NCBI GenBank assembly: GCA_022828595.1
Contig: JAKGHH010000005.1
Coordinates: 23,077,875-23,141,874 of the forward strand
Source of the DNA: Nelumbo lutea
Taxonomy: Eukaryota; Streptophyta; Magnoliopsida; Proteales; Nelumbonaceae
Length of the DNA stretch: 64,000 bases
Reading direction: 5' to 3'
Positions 46,386 to 58,233 of the stretch are shown piece after piece. A program made the translations under genes and the position numbers. Every line of letters starts with the position of its first letter. Within the stretch, counting starts at the first letter, position 1. The notes beneath the pieces were generated by a model that was not told the origin of the DNA, made no database searches, and saw only the letters and a program-made list of their open reading frames with translations.

Positions 46386-48560
46386 TGTTAGATAGTTTGT
46401 ATGCCCTTACCTCCAATCAGTTTTGATGTAATTTTGACATTTAGTGTAAATGAATAAAGTACATGTTTGATTCATGTTGTGTGGTATGTTTTTGTGTAAG
46501 ACCCTTAAACTGGACATTTAAGAGACTCGTGTCAGTTTAGAACGTTCATAGTCGTTGGATAAGTCTGGGGAGATTTATCCTACCAAGGCTGACACTGGTG
46601 TGCTGCCAAATGTTGGGGTGGCCTGTCTCAGCTGCCAGGGTGAGACCCAAGGCACATGTAGTGTAGGATTACTTGAATCTTTGAAGCAGACCAGATTTCC
46701 AATATTGCCCTGGACCTTGGAGATTGATGGGCAAAACTAGAAAGTTACACCTGACCCCTAGACTCGATTATGATACTGCACTAGGTATCGGATTGGGCTG
46801 TCTTTTGATATGCCAATCAGTGAGATCCTTAGCGGGGGTCAAAACCTGGGTATGTTGGGACAGTCTGAGAACTCATCTGAGTGGGTGATCATAGTGATAG
46901 TATCAACCCCTTTATCAAACAAAAGTAATGATCGAGGATGCACTCTCTTTGATGGAAACCAAACTGCCGGCAGTTGATTTCAATCGTTGGAATTTTGTTT
47001 TGCAAAATTTATGTATAAGATATATATATATCTTATATATCGGATTGGGCTGTCTTTTGATATGCCAATCAGTGAGATCCTTAGCGGGGGTCAAAACCTG
47101 GGTATGTTGGGACAGTCTGAGAACTCATCTGAGTGGGTGATCATAGTGATAGTATCAACCCCTTTATCAAACAAAAGTAATGATCGGGGATGCACTCTCT
47201 TTGATGGAAACCAAACTGCCGGTAGTTGATTTCAATCATTGGAATTTTGTTTTGCAAAATTTATATATAAGATATATATATATATATATGCGGTTTCAAA
47301 ATGTTTGCAAATGGTTTTAATTTCTGGGATCCATGTGAGCAGAGAGTGCAACACTGTTTCTTGTAGCCAAGGGAGAGGTCCTCTCTTGTCGGGCAATGTT
47401 TGATCATTATGGGTTGAGAGGTTAAATGTAAAGCCATTTAGGGTCATACCTGATGGGATAATCTTGCATCTGTCCACAGTCCCTGGGTTTTTATAAGATG
47501 GCTTGGCCCAGGGACCACTTAGTGTAAGTGTTGGGCCCATAGAGTCCATGTGATGGGCTTAAGGGGTTCAGTAGGCTTTCCAGTGAATTCGGTTAGGCTG
47601 AACCCATGTGGCTGATGTTTAGATCAATTCTTGGGTCCCACACCATACAAAGAAGCCCAACTGGGTTGCAGTTGGAAGCCTATTGAGCACTTGATACATA
47701 TTGTAAAGCCCATTTTGAACTGGGCTAATTTGATTAGTCACTTAAAGGGGCGGATCTGAGGTTAGGTCAAGCCAAAAGGATTGGGTCTTAACCCTATCCA
47801 CTCATGGAGACCAAATTCAAATTAGGATTTGAATATGGTAACCTCCTGTTGAGATCAGGAGTGGGCTGATCTAATCGGTAGATAGGATTAAGAAGACTCT
47901 TTATCCAAATACAGATTTGGATTAGGATAACTCCTAATGGGATTAGGAGGTTTCTTAATCACTAAGAAAGAGGAGAAACCCTAATTCGAATTACAAGAAT
48001 TCAAACCCTAAGGGAATTCGCAGATTACACTGCATCTTGAGATAGGATCTCAGAGAGAAACCCTACAGAGAAGAAAGCAGTTCACTACCTTCTTCTCTAG
48101 TCTTCTCCTCTAGCAGCCGCCACCATCTATTGCCAGTTCGATATCTCTGTGAGGGAAAGATAAAGAAAGCTTCTTGATATCAATCTTTGCTGAAAAGGTT
48201 GATCGTGTGTAGTGCTCATTGCTTCCATCAAGTTCTTTAGAAGGACCTGGTTCATGGAACAAACACTGCTGGTTCTGCTCCATCATCACTGTGTCATCTT
48301 CAGTGGGAGCGGTTCTTGGAAGTTTCTTTGCATGTGAACACCGACATTGGGAGATATTGTTTCTCCGGATCAGGTATAACCCTTCCCTTCTCTTTTGGTT
48401 CAAATCTGGTTTGGTTTTGGTTCAAGTTAGATCATTGAATATTGTATTCTAAATATAGGGAATGTGATTCCCAATTGGAAGAAAGGTAAAAAATTTTTGA
48501 AATTCACCCACCCATTCCGCACTTTTTGGCATCCATATGATGGATTTTACCATTCTTTCA
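46386..48560 (+). mobile_element. Copia solo LTR
   Basis: It starts TGTTAGATAG and ends CATTCTTTCA, 2175 bases, and includes a 252-base internal duplication. Flanks are tctca (46381-46385) and tctta (48561-48565), a target duplication with one mismatch. The interrupted RT reads on across it (compare 60061-60110). No internal element sequence remains, so it arose by LTR-LTR recombination. Text at 48290-48350 matches the end of the family LTR. Confidence 0.85.
46789..47292. repeat. 252-base tandem duplication inside the solo LTR
   Basis: Copies start at 46789 and 47041 (cggattgggctgtcttttga) and are nearly identical, with only a few substitutions. The junction lies at tatatc, following the tatata tract, which suggests slippage at that tract. 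It is the youngest duplication seen in this LTR. Confidence 0.9.
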
Positions 48561-48565
48561 TCTTA

Positions 48566-49526
48566 TGCCCTCAATCTCCTCAGGAGTCTTGGGAGACATA
48601 CCCTTGGAGAGAGTGATTCTGTGTCTAAAAGGGACAAATCCCTTCTTAGAGTTCTCCATGTTGTACTTATTGACAATCTTATCATTGTAAGTAGATTAGG
48701 ATAATCCTATTATCCTCTACGATCTATCTCTATAGAATCGAAGCCATGTAAGAGACTTCTCCAAAATCTTCCATGGAGAATTACTGCAAGATCCATACCT
48801 TCAACATAGTCAACATTCCTACACCATTCCTAATGAGCAGAATGTTGTCTACATATAGAACAATGAATGCTACATTATCTCCCACTGATTTCCTATAAAC
48901 CCATGGTTCATTTGAATTCTGCTCAAAGTCAAACTGTTTGACCGTAGAGTCAAATCGGATGTTCCAACTTCTGGAAGCTTGCTTTAATCCATAAGTGGAT
49001 TTGTTTAGTTTGCACACCATATTTTCTCGACAAGATGCAATAAAGCCTTGCAGCTGCTGCATATAGATATCTTCAATAATCTCCATGCATGAATGTGGTT
49101 TTGACATCCATATGCCAAATCTCATAATCATAGTGTGCTGCTATAATTAGTAGGATTCGTACAGATTTACGCATGGCCACAGGCAAAAAGGTTTCCTCAT
49201 AATCGATTCCCTCTTTTTGAGTTTATCTTTTCGCTACAAGACGAGCTTTATAGGTCTCAACCATTCTAAGTTGGGTATTATCTGAAACTTGTGGGACATC
49301 TCCCACTACTCCTAAGCTCTTCTCATCAAGAACAATTTCCTGATGATGATTGTTCAAGATATAATCTTCCTCTAAGAAGTAGGCATTTCAACAACAAAAC
49401 ACTTTTTGCTCTCTTGGATCATAGAAAATGTATCCTATAGAGCCCTTGGGGTAGCCTATAAATAGGCAATGGCTGGTCTTGGATTCCAATTTGTTTGCAC
49501 TTGTTCTTTTTAAATGTGTTGGACAA
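48566..49526 (-). pseudogene. Copia RT, inverted, active-site mutant
   Basis: Continues 45792-46385. At 49131-48781: MVCKLNKSTYGLKQASRSWN, then FDFEQNSNEPWVYRK and VLYVDNILLI, where YVDD is YVDN. Upstream, 49140-49260 is the RT N-terminus, and 49260-49526 the integrase-RT linker (KTSHCLFIGYPKGSIGY). It ends at ggacaacccc, 11 bases short of where the copy at 61338 is interrupted. Confidence 0.8.
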
Positions 49527-50061
49527 CCCCGATCATTACCTTTGTCCCACAGTCCCTGGGTGTTACAAGGTGGCTTGGCCCAAGGACCACTTAGGGTAAG
49601 TGTTGGGCCCATTAGGAGCCCATGTGATGGGCTTCAGGGGGTGCACTGTCCATAACAGTGTATTCGGCCAGGCCTTGTAACAAAGGTTGGGCTGAACCCA
49701 TGTGACTGATGTGTAGATCAATGTTTGGATCCCATGCCATACAAGGAAGCCCAACTGGGAAGCAGTTTGGAATGCTAAGTGAGCACATATCCTTAATGGG
49801 CCTAAAGCCCATTTCGAACTGGGCTGATTTGATTAGTTCAAATAAGGGGCAGATCTGGGATTAAATTAGCTAATAAGATTGGGCCTTGACCCTATCCACT
49901 CAGAGAGTCCAAGATCTAAATGAGATTTAGATCTGGAAGCCTTCTAATAGGATTAGGAGATGGCTGATCTAATCTGCAAATAAGATAAGGGTTCTCCCTT
50001 ATCACTTAAAGGGACTTCTGATCCAAATATGATTTGGATCAGCAACTCCTAATGGGATTAG
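49527..50061 (+). mobile_element. Copia LTR fragments with tiny inverted junction
   Basis: 49527-49548 is a 22-base piece of LTR in inverted orientation (gatcattacctttgtcc). From 49549 (cacagtccctggg) the LTR runs forward to 50061, where a complete LTR begins. The complete copy therefore sits inside an older LTR piece whose right part is not found. Confidence 0.65.
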
Positions 50062-52004
50062 TGTTAGATAGTTTTGTATGCCCTTAGCTTCAATCCATTT
50101 TGATGTACTTTTGACATTTAGTGTAAATTAATAAAGTACATGTTTGATTCATGTTGTTTGGTATAATTTTGTGTAAGACCCTAAAACTGGACACTTATAG
50201 AAACTCGTGTTAGTTTTAAATGTTCACAGCCATTGGATAAGTCTGGGGAGATTTATCCTGCCAAGACTGATACTGATGTGCCACCAAGTGTTGGGATGGC
50301 TTGTTTCAGTCATCAGGGTAAGACCCAAGGCACATGCAGTATGGGATTGCTTGAACCCTTGAACCGGACTAGATTTCCAGTATTTCCCTAGACCTTGGAG
50401 ACAGATGGGCAAAACTGGAAAGTTACACCTAACCCCTGGACTCGATTATGACACATCACTAGGTGTCAGATCGGGCTGTCTTTGATGTATCAATCAGTGA
50501 GATCCTTAGTGGGGGTCAAAACCTAGACATGTTGGGGTAGTCTGAGAATTCATCTGAGTGAGTGATCATAGTGACAGGATCAGCCCCTTTGTCGGACAAT
50601 GGTAATGACCGGGAATGCACTCTCTCTGATGGAAACCAAACTGCCGGCAGTTGATTTCAATCATTGGAATTTTGTTTTGCAAAATTAATATATATATATG
50701 TACGGTTTCAAAAGATTTGCAAAAGGTTTTAATTCCCAGGATCCATGTGAGTAGAGAGTGCGGCACTGTTCCTTGCAGCCGAGGGAGAGGTCTTCTCTTG
50801 TCGAGCAGTGCTTGATCATTAAGGGCTGAGAGGTTATGTGTAAGACCATTTAGGATAATACCTGATGGGCTAATTTTACACCTGCCCACAGTCCCTGGGC
50901 TTTTATAAGATGGCTTGGCCCAGGGACCACTTAATGTAAGTGTTGGGCCCATAGGGTCCATGTGATGGGCTCAAGGGGGTCACTGAGTCTTTTAGTGAAT
51001 TTGCCTGGGCCTTGTAATAAAGGCTGGGTTGAACCCATGTGGCTGGTGTGTAGACCAATGCTTGGGTCCCACACCATACAAAGAAGCCCAACTGGGCAGC
51101 AGATTGGAAACTAGTTAAACACTGAACACTTAATGGGCCAAAAGCCCATTTCGAACTGAGCTGATATGATCACCTATTCATGGGGCGAATTTGAGATTAA
51201 TGTTAGTAAAAGGATTGGGTCTTTAACCTTATCCACTCTAAGAGACCAAATTCAAATTAGATTTGAATATGGTAACCTCCAGATAAAATCAGGAGTTGGC
51301 TAACTTAATCTGCAGATAGGATTAAGATTATCCCCTATCCAAATACTGATTTGGATTGGGATAACTCCCAAAAATTAGGAGGTTTCTTAATCAAGAAGAA
51401 AGAGGAGAAAACCCTAACAAAAATATCAGATTTCGAACTAGGGTTTGTATGCAAGAGATACCTCCTACGAATTGAGTTTTGATCTCTCACAGACTCCAGA
51501 GAGAAGAGACACAGTTCAGCCCTCTTCGTCCCTGGATTTCTCCTCCTCCAGCAGCCGCCATTCCCTATTGCAAGATTGGATCTTTGCAGCAATAGGAAGT
51601 CAAGAAATCAGTTCTTGACAATGGTCTTGCAAGAAAAACCAAAAAGATTCAGTGTTCAATGTTTCCAGAGGATTCTTACGAAGAATCCAGTGTGTAGGAC
51701 GCACCCTGCTGGTTCCGTTCCATCCATAGCTGTGTCATCTTCAGCAGGAGCGGATCTTGGTTTCTTCTTTAGGCGTGAACACCAACTTTGGGAGATATTA
51801 TTTCTTCGAATCAGGTATAATCCTTCCTGTTTCCTTTTGGTTCAGATCTGGTTTGATTATGGTTCAAGTAGAATCCTTGAATATTGTATTCTAAGTTTAG
51901 GGAATATGATTCCCAATTGGAAGAAGGTAGGAAAATTTTTTAAATTCACCCACACATTCCGCACCCTTCATGGTGTCCATTAGATGGATCCTACCATTCT
52001 TTCA
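50062..52004 (+). mobile_element. Copia 5' LTR, complete
   Basis: TGTTAGATAG at the start and CTTTCA at the end, 1943 bases, followed by one base and the tRNA-Met primer site. This is the reference LTR for the family here. A transcript polarity check is given by the primer site and the gag downstream. Confidence 0.9.
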
Positions 52005-52005
52005 A

Positions 52006-52017
52006 TGGTATCAGAGC
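52006..52017 (+). other. Primer binding site, initiator tRNA-Met
   Basis: tggtatcagagc is the complement of the 3' end of plant initiator tRNA-Met, the usual primer for Ty1/copia. It sits one base after the LTR. Confidence 0.95.
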
Positions 52018-53796
52018 CCCAGGTTCAAATCTTGAACTAAAAGAAAATCAGATCTGACCCTGCGCAGATGGACAGAAGATGTTCTGCCAAGATTTGCGCA
52101 GATTGCTTTCTTTCTTTTTTTCAAGAATTGGTTTCTTGTTAAGGGCGATTGATCTGAAATTAATTTTTGTTAAATCCAAAATTTATTTAGAATTGTTCTT
52201 CATTTATTTTTGATTTAATGGACTGTTCGAACCTGGAGATCGCAGTGCAGTTTTGGCGCAGATGATCTGCGCACCCTTTTTCATTTATTTTATTCAATTC
52301 GGTCTGTAAATAATTTTTTTTTATTTTTCTAGACTGAATGTATAGGATTTGATCAAGAATGTAATTAATTAATAGAAATAGGATTTCTGTTATTTATTTT
52401 CTTGATTAAAGAAGAAGGAAGAAGATGGCGGCGCTGGAGATTTGCAGATGGAGAAATCACTTCCTGCGATTTACAGTTTATGAAACTGTAACATTTGTGA
52501 TTAACCTCTATTTTGCAGGTGGTGCGAACAGTCCATAGTTGATTTGTGTTTGTTCAAAATCAAGATTATTAATTTCAGATCTTTCATGAAGTAATTCTTG
52601 AATTGAAAATCAGTTTTGGACCATTTCGGACTAGATTGGACCAAAATTGTTTGGACCAAATCTGGAGTTCGAAAGGGGCTGTTTTTCTATCCATATTTCT
52701 CACACTTGTTGTTCCAAATCTGATGTTCAATTACAGGGATTAATTCGGCCCACCTGTAAAGCCCAGTTTTAAAGAGTTAAAACTGCAAAAGCCCATTATT
52801 GTGAGAAAAGTTGTATGGGCCGAACTGCTAACTGCAATTCAGCCCATACACCTAGTAGACATTAATTGTTAATGCTTTGGGGTTTTTAAATGGACTATTC
52901 GATGGGCTTTACAACAGTTAATTGATTGGATCAATTCCTCCTTTACATGTGATGTTTGGATGTTTGATGTGCTGCGACCATGGGCCATAAGCACTTGGCC
53001 CATGTTGAATCGTTAGTGGCTCTTGCGCATACCATGGCTGAATGCACATCATTGCCATGGTGTCCCTTAAGGTCATTGGATGACCCTTCTTTGCTTGGTG
53101 GGCCCCACAACCCTAAAAATGGATGCGTACGGAACCCCTAGCCGATGAAGGCCCACCAGAAATCTGACTTTATGAAAGTTAGTGAGAGCCACTTTGGTTT
53201 GACCTAAATTAGAACTAGGGCGTAATTTTGTTCCCTCCAGCAAATATGAATGCATGTGATAGGGAGATCCATATGATGGACTCTCTAAAGGCCTTCCGTC
53301 ATTAGCATGAGGATGGGTCATTTAGTAATGAGGAAACGCACCAGAAAATGGGCTATCCATTTGTTGTTGGATCTGTTAGAGTGTTTCATAAGATGATAGG
53401 GGCGTCATAGACCGATGTGGAAGGGGCTTCACTAGAAAATGGGAACTCTCTCACGGTACCTTGGCGTAACCTGAATATGATGGGTGTGCACTCACTGGAT
53501 AGAAAGGTTTACTTGAAAACGGCTCTAAACCTTGTCTGACAGAGGCCAAAGGGATACACTCATTTGATGAGTGGATATGATCCATCACAGAAAGGTGGTG
53601 GGGTTTTGCAGCTGAAACAGTTGGTTTCATGCACCCTATGTGATTTCCCACATTTCATCGTCCCCGTCATTGAGAAATGAGGGAAATCTCAGAGATGAAC
53701 AAATGGGAATGGAACATAGATTAAAAACCATATCTATGTGGGTAACATGAATCAAACTAAGGTTGTGAATTAACGTCTTTGCTATTTTATCAGAAA
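52018..53796 (+). mobile_element. Copia leader with conserved hairpins
   Basis: A non-coding 1.78 kb leader between primer site and gag. Two perfect inverted repeats follow one another: catgggcca/tggcccatg (52979-52987 with 52996-53004, loop of 8) and accatggc/gccatggt (53031-53038 with 53054-53061, loop of 15). Both recur in the leader at 55560-55642, and the first in the inverted leader at 31042-31067. They could form RNA structures for packaging or dimerisation. Confidence 0.8.
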
Positions 53797-54452
53797 ATGG
53801 CAAACGGTCAATTTGCAAAGCTCCTAGACGATAACAAGCTTAAGGCCCCAAACTATGCCGACTGGTACAGAAATCTTATGCTGGTCCTAACTTCTGAAAA
53901 GTTAGACAAGGTGGTGAAAAATCCTGCCCTGGAACATCCAGATGATAGGGCTTTTGAGGCCCGTAGGAGAGACTACCAAGATTGGGAGGATAAGAACTCC
54001 CTAACCCGCTACTTTGTCATTGCCTCATTAGACAACTCAATACAGAGGCAGTTCGATCAGATCGAACTAGCCAATGACATATTTGACAGTCTAAGAACAA
54101 TGTATGAAGAGCAGAACCGTTCTACTCGACAGAAGGTCCTGAAATTGTTCATGACCGCGTAGATGACCAAAGGGCAGAAAGTTCATGACCATTGTCTTCG
54201 GATGATGGGATACATTAACGAACTCGAAGCTCTTGAATCCGGGCTAGATCTTGGCATGCAAGTGGATGCCATCTTGAATTCTTTGCCCTCTTCCTTCAAT
54301 GTGTTCACAATGAACTACAATATGAATAAGCTGAATGTCAACGTCCAGGAACTCAGCAATATGTTGCAGAGGGCCGAGGATCTACTCAAGAAGGATGAGC
54401 CTATGGTTATGCTTGCTAAAGCTAACAAATCGGGCAAGAAAAAGGAAATTCG
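53797..54452 (+). pseudogene. Copia gag, first copy
   Basis: The start MANGQFAKLLDDNKLKAPNY is chosen because all three gag copies begin there. Next come ADWYRNLMLVLTSEKLDK, WEDKNSLTRYFVIASLDNS and DSLRTMYEEQNR. One TAG stop (54160-54162) splits the frame, consistent with a Gln codon lost by C-to-T change. The second half has INELEALESGLDLGMQVD and Lys-rich KSGKKK. It is cut before the zinc knuckle, where LTR-end sequence begins. Confidence 0.85.
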
Positions 54453-54586
54453 ATAGATCCTTGAAAATTGTGAATTTTCTAAAATAGGGAATTCGATTCC
54501 TAGTAGAGATGGGAGAAATTTTTGAAATTAGCCCAGTCTATTCCGCAAGATTTGAGCATCCATACGATGGATAAACCATTCCTTCA
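54453..54586 (+). mobile_element. Copia LTR 3' end fragment
   Basis: The last 130 or so bases of the LTR, ending CCTTCA, followed by a primer site. It is joined directly to gag of the preceding copy. Confidence 0.85.
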
Positions 54587-54587
54587 G

Positions 54588-54599
54588 TGGTATCAGAGT
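54588..54599 (+). other. Second primer binding site, tRNA-Met
   Basis: tggtatcagagt, one mismatch from the site at 52006, one base after the LTR end. Confidence 0.85.
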
Positions 54600-56359
54600 C
54601 AGGTTCAAGTTTTGAACCGAAATTGGATCAAATCTAAAGATGTGCAAATGGGCAGAAGGCGTTCTACCCGATTTGCGCAGATAAAGTTTTTTCTAGAAAA
54701 TTTGTTTTCAATTGATGGGCAATTGATCTGAAATTAAATTTTATAAATCTGATTATTATTTAGAACTATTCTTTATAATTTTCTTGATTTATGGGCTGTT
54801 CGTACACATGGAGATCAAAACCTTGATTGGCGCAGGGAACCTGCGATTTTGCAGTTTCTAGATTTATTTTATTACATTTGGTTTATAAAATAATATATAT
54901 TTTTATTTTTTAGACTAAATGTATAGGTTTTCGATCTGATGTAATATTAATAGAAATTAAGATTTCTGTTTAATTTTATTTTGGATCGAAGATGGTGGCG
55001 CAAGGAAGGAGATTTCGCAAATGGGAGAATCGCTATCTGCGATTTGCAGTTTATGAAATTGCAAACTGTGATCTAACCTCTGTTTTGTAGGATGAATTGT
55101 GCGAACAACCCTATCTGATTGATTCTTGATTATTCTTTTATCAGTATTTAATTTCAGATTAATTCTTGAATTAAATCTTTAATTAAAGATCAAACTCTAG
55201 ACCCATTCGAACCAGATTGGTCCAAACTGGTTGGACCGAATCTAGGGTTCGACCAAGGCTGATTGTCAGCCCTAATTTTTCCCACTAATGGGCCTAAGGA
55301 TTGATGATTAATTAAAAGTTTAATTCGGCCCAACCTGTAAAGGCCCGGTTTTAAGTTGTTAAAACTGCTAAAAGCCCACTTCGCAGATAAAGCTATATGG
55401 ACCGAACTGATCAACCCTGATTCAACCCATATACCTAGATAATATTAATAGTTAATATTATGGATTAAAAAATGGGCTTCAAATGGGCTTTATAGATATT
55501 TAATTGATTGGATCAATTCCTCCCTACATGTGATGTATGGATGTGTGATGTGCTACGTTCATGGGCCATAAGTGCTTGGCCCATGCAGTTACGATAGTGG
55601 CTCTTGCGCACACCATGGCTGAATGCACATCATTGCCATGGTGTCCCTTCTAGTCATTGGATGACCTCCTAAAGAGGTTACGTGTGGAACCCTAGCCGAT
55701 TTAGGCCCACCGAAATCTGGCTTTAAGAAAGCCAGTGGGAGCCACTTTTGGTTTGACCTAAATTAAACTAGGGCATAATTCTTTCGTTCCCTCCAACAAA
55801 TATGAGTGCATGTGATGGGGAGATTCATGAGATGAACTCTCTAAAGGCCTTCCATCATTAGCATGAGGATGGGTCATTCAGTAATGAGGAAACGCACCAA
55901 AAAATGGGCTATCCATTTGTTGTTGGGCTTGTCTGAGTGTTTCATAAGATAATAGGGGCGTCATAGACCGATGTGGGAGGGGCTTCACCAGAAAATGGGA
56001 ACTCTCTCACAGTACATTGGCGTTCACGAATATGATGGGTGAGCACTCATTGGACAGAAATGTTTACCTAAAAACGGCTATGAACCTTATCTGATAGAGG
56101 CCAAAGGGAAAATTCATATGATGAGTGGATATGATCCTTCATAGAAAGGTGGTGGGGTTTTGCAGCTGAAACAGTTGGCTCCATGCACCCTATGTGGTTT
56201 CCCACATTTCCAGAGACAAGTCGCTGTCTCCATCACTGAGATAGGAGGGAAATCTCAAAGATGAACAAATGGGAATGGAACATAGATGAAAAGCCATGTC
56301 TATGTAATGAACATGAATCAAATTAGGTTATGGACTAATGTTTGTTGTTTTACCAAAAA
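54600..56359 (+). mobile_element. Copia leader, second copy
   Basis: Aligns with 52018-53796 along its length. The paired hairpins are conserved (55560-55585 and about 55611-55642), including the loop of the first, with one change. Confidence 0.85.
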
Positions 56360-56656
56360 ATGGCAAACGGACAATTTGAAAAGCTTCTTGATGACAACAA
56401 GCTTAAGGGCCCAAACTATGCCGACTGGTACCGTAACCTTATGCTAGTCTTAACATTAGAAAAAATGGACAAGATAGTTAAGAATCCTACCCCAGAGCGT
56501 TCGGGTGATAGGGCTTCTGAGGCCCGAAGGAGGGAATACCAAGATTGGGAGGATAAAAACTCCCTAGCCCACTGCTTTGTCATTGCCTCACTGGACAATT
56601 CAATACAGAGGCAAGTCGATTAGATCGAACTTGCTAAGGACATATTGGACAGTCTA
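56360..56656 (+). pseudogene. Copia gag N-terminus, second copy
   Basis: MANGQFEKLLDDNKLKGPNY at the start, then WEDKNSLAHCFVIASLDNS and a TAG stop at 56621-56623. It ends at 56656, where an inverted LTR begins (gatgacacagc). Confidence 0.85.
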
Positions 56657-57772
56657 AAGATGACACAGCAACTGTGGAACAGAACCAGCAGAGTGTGTCC
56701 TATGCACCGAACCCTTTGCAAGAATTCGCTGGGCTTCTTTGTTTGGCGTGGGACTCAAGCATTGATCTACACATTAGCCACATGGGTTCGGCCTAGCCTT
56801 TATTACAAGGCCTAGCCGAATTCACTGGAAAACCCAGTGAACCCCTGAGCCCATCATATGGACCCTATGGGCCCAACACTTACACTAAGTGGTCCCTGGG
56901 CCAATCCATCTTATAAAAGCCTAGGGACTGTGGGCAAATGCAAGATTAGCCCATCAGGTATTATCCTAAATGGCCTTACACTTAACCTCTCAGCCCATAA
57001 TGATCAAGCACTGCCCGACAAGAGAGGACCTCTCCCTCGGCTGCATGGAACAATGCTGCACTCTCTACTCACATGGATCTCGGGAATTAAAACCATTTGC
57101 AAACAGCTTGAAACCGAAAAATACCTATATATCATATATATATATAAATTTTGCAAACAACAAATTTCAACGTCTATAATCAACTGCCAGCAGTTTGGTT
57201 TCCATCAGAGAGAGTGCATCCCTGATCATTACCTTTGTCCGATAAAGGGGTTGATCCTGTCACTATGATCACCCACTCAGATGAATTCTGAGACTGTTCC
57301 AACATACCCAGGTTTTGACCCCCTCTAAGGATCTCACTGATTGGTATATCAAAGACAGCCCAATCCGACAGCTAGTGAAGTATCATAATCGAGCCTAGGG
57401 GTCAGGTGTAACTTTCCAGTTTTGCCCATCTATCTCCAAGGTTTGGGCAATATTGGAAATCTGGCCCGGTTCAGGGATTTGAGTAATCCCATACTACATG
57501 TGCCTTGGGTCTTACCCTAGTGGCCAAGACAGGCCATCCCAACACTTGGCGGCACACCAGTATTAGCCTTGGCAGGATAAATCTCCCCAGACTTATCCAA
57601 TGGCTGTGAACATTTATAACAAACATGAGTCTCATTAAGTGTCTAGTTTTAGGGTCTTACACAGAATCATACTACACAACATGAATCAAACATGCACTTT
57701 ATTTATTTACATTAAATGTCAAAAGTACATCAAAATCAGATTGGAGCTAAGGGCATACAAAACTGTCCAACA
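56657..57772 (-). mobile_element. Copia 3' LTR, inverted, internally deleted
   Basis: It ends at 57772 with the complement of TGTTGGACAG. The far end has two LTR segments brought together near 56725 by a deletion. It belongs to the inverted element at 57773-61337. Confidence 0.85.
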
Positions 57773-57783
57773 GCTCCCACTTG
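57773..57783 (-). other. Polypurine tract of copia
   Basis: On the minus strand CAAGTGGGAGC lies directly before the LTR start, as required for plus-strand priming. A like tract sits beside the LTR at 45792. Confidence 0.85.
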
Positions 57784-58233
57784 CTCTTAAGTCCAATCTG
57801 GTACAAGTCGGAGTCCCATACTTTCCACGTGTTCTTCTGTGTGAGTGAGTGGCCTAATTAATGGGTCTGCCACATTATCCGCTGATGCTACCTTCTAAAT
57901 CAGAATGTCCCCTCTACCAACGATCTCCCGCAGTACATGGTACTTCCTCTCCATTTGCTTTGACTTTGAGTGGGCCCGAGGCTCCTTAGCCTGGGCGATC
58001 GCTCCATTGTTGTCACACAACAATGGGATGGGTGATGGGCTGGATGGAATCACTCCCAATTCGTGAACGAACTTCTTCATCCACACGGCTTCCTTGGAAA
58101 CTTCACTTGCGACAATGTACTCGGCTTCGGTTGTGGAGTTTGCAGTGGACCCCTGTTTGCTGCTTTTCCAGCAAACAGCACACGATCCTATCGTGAAAAC
58201 ATATCTAGACATTGACTTTCTATCATCTAGATC
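57784..58233 (-). pseudogene. Copia RNase H
   Basis: Open frame 58212-57895. RNase H blocks: NSTTEAEYIVASEVSKEAVW (Glu kept), LLCDNNGAIAQAKEPRAHSK (Asp kept), ERKYHVLREIV and GDI. The upstream part of the domain (the first Asp) lies beyond the solo LTR at 59849 and following. So the gene is split by that insertion. Confidence 0.85.

Noticed and set aside
56858..57268. 136-residue plus-strand frame and its relatives at 50566-50961 and 47232-47549
   Set aside because: All are the same antisense reading of the copia LTR; they recur with the LTR and show no domain.
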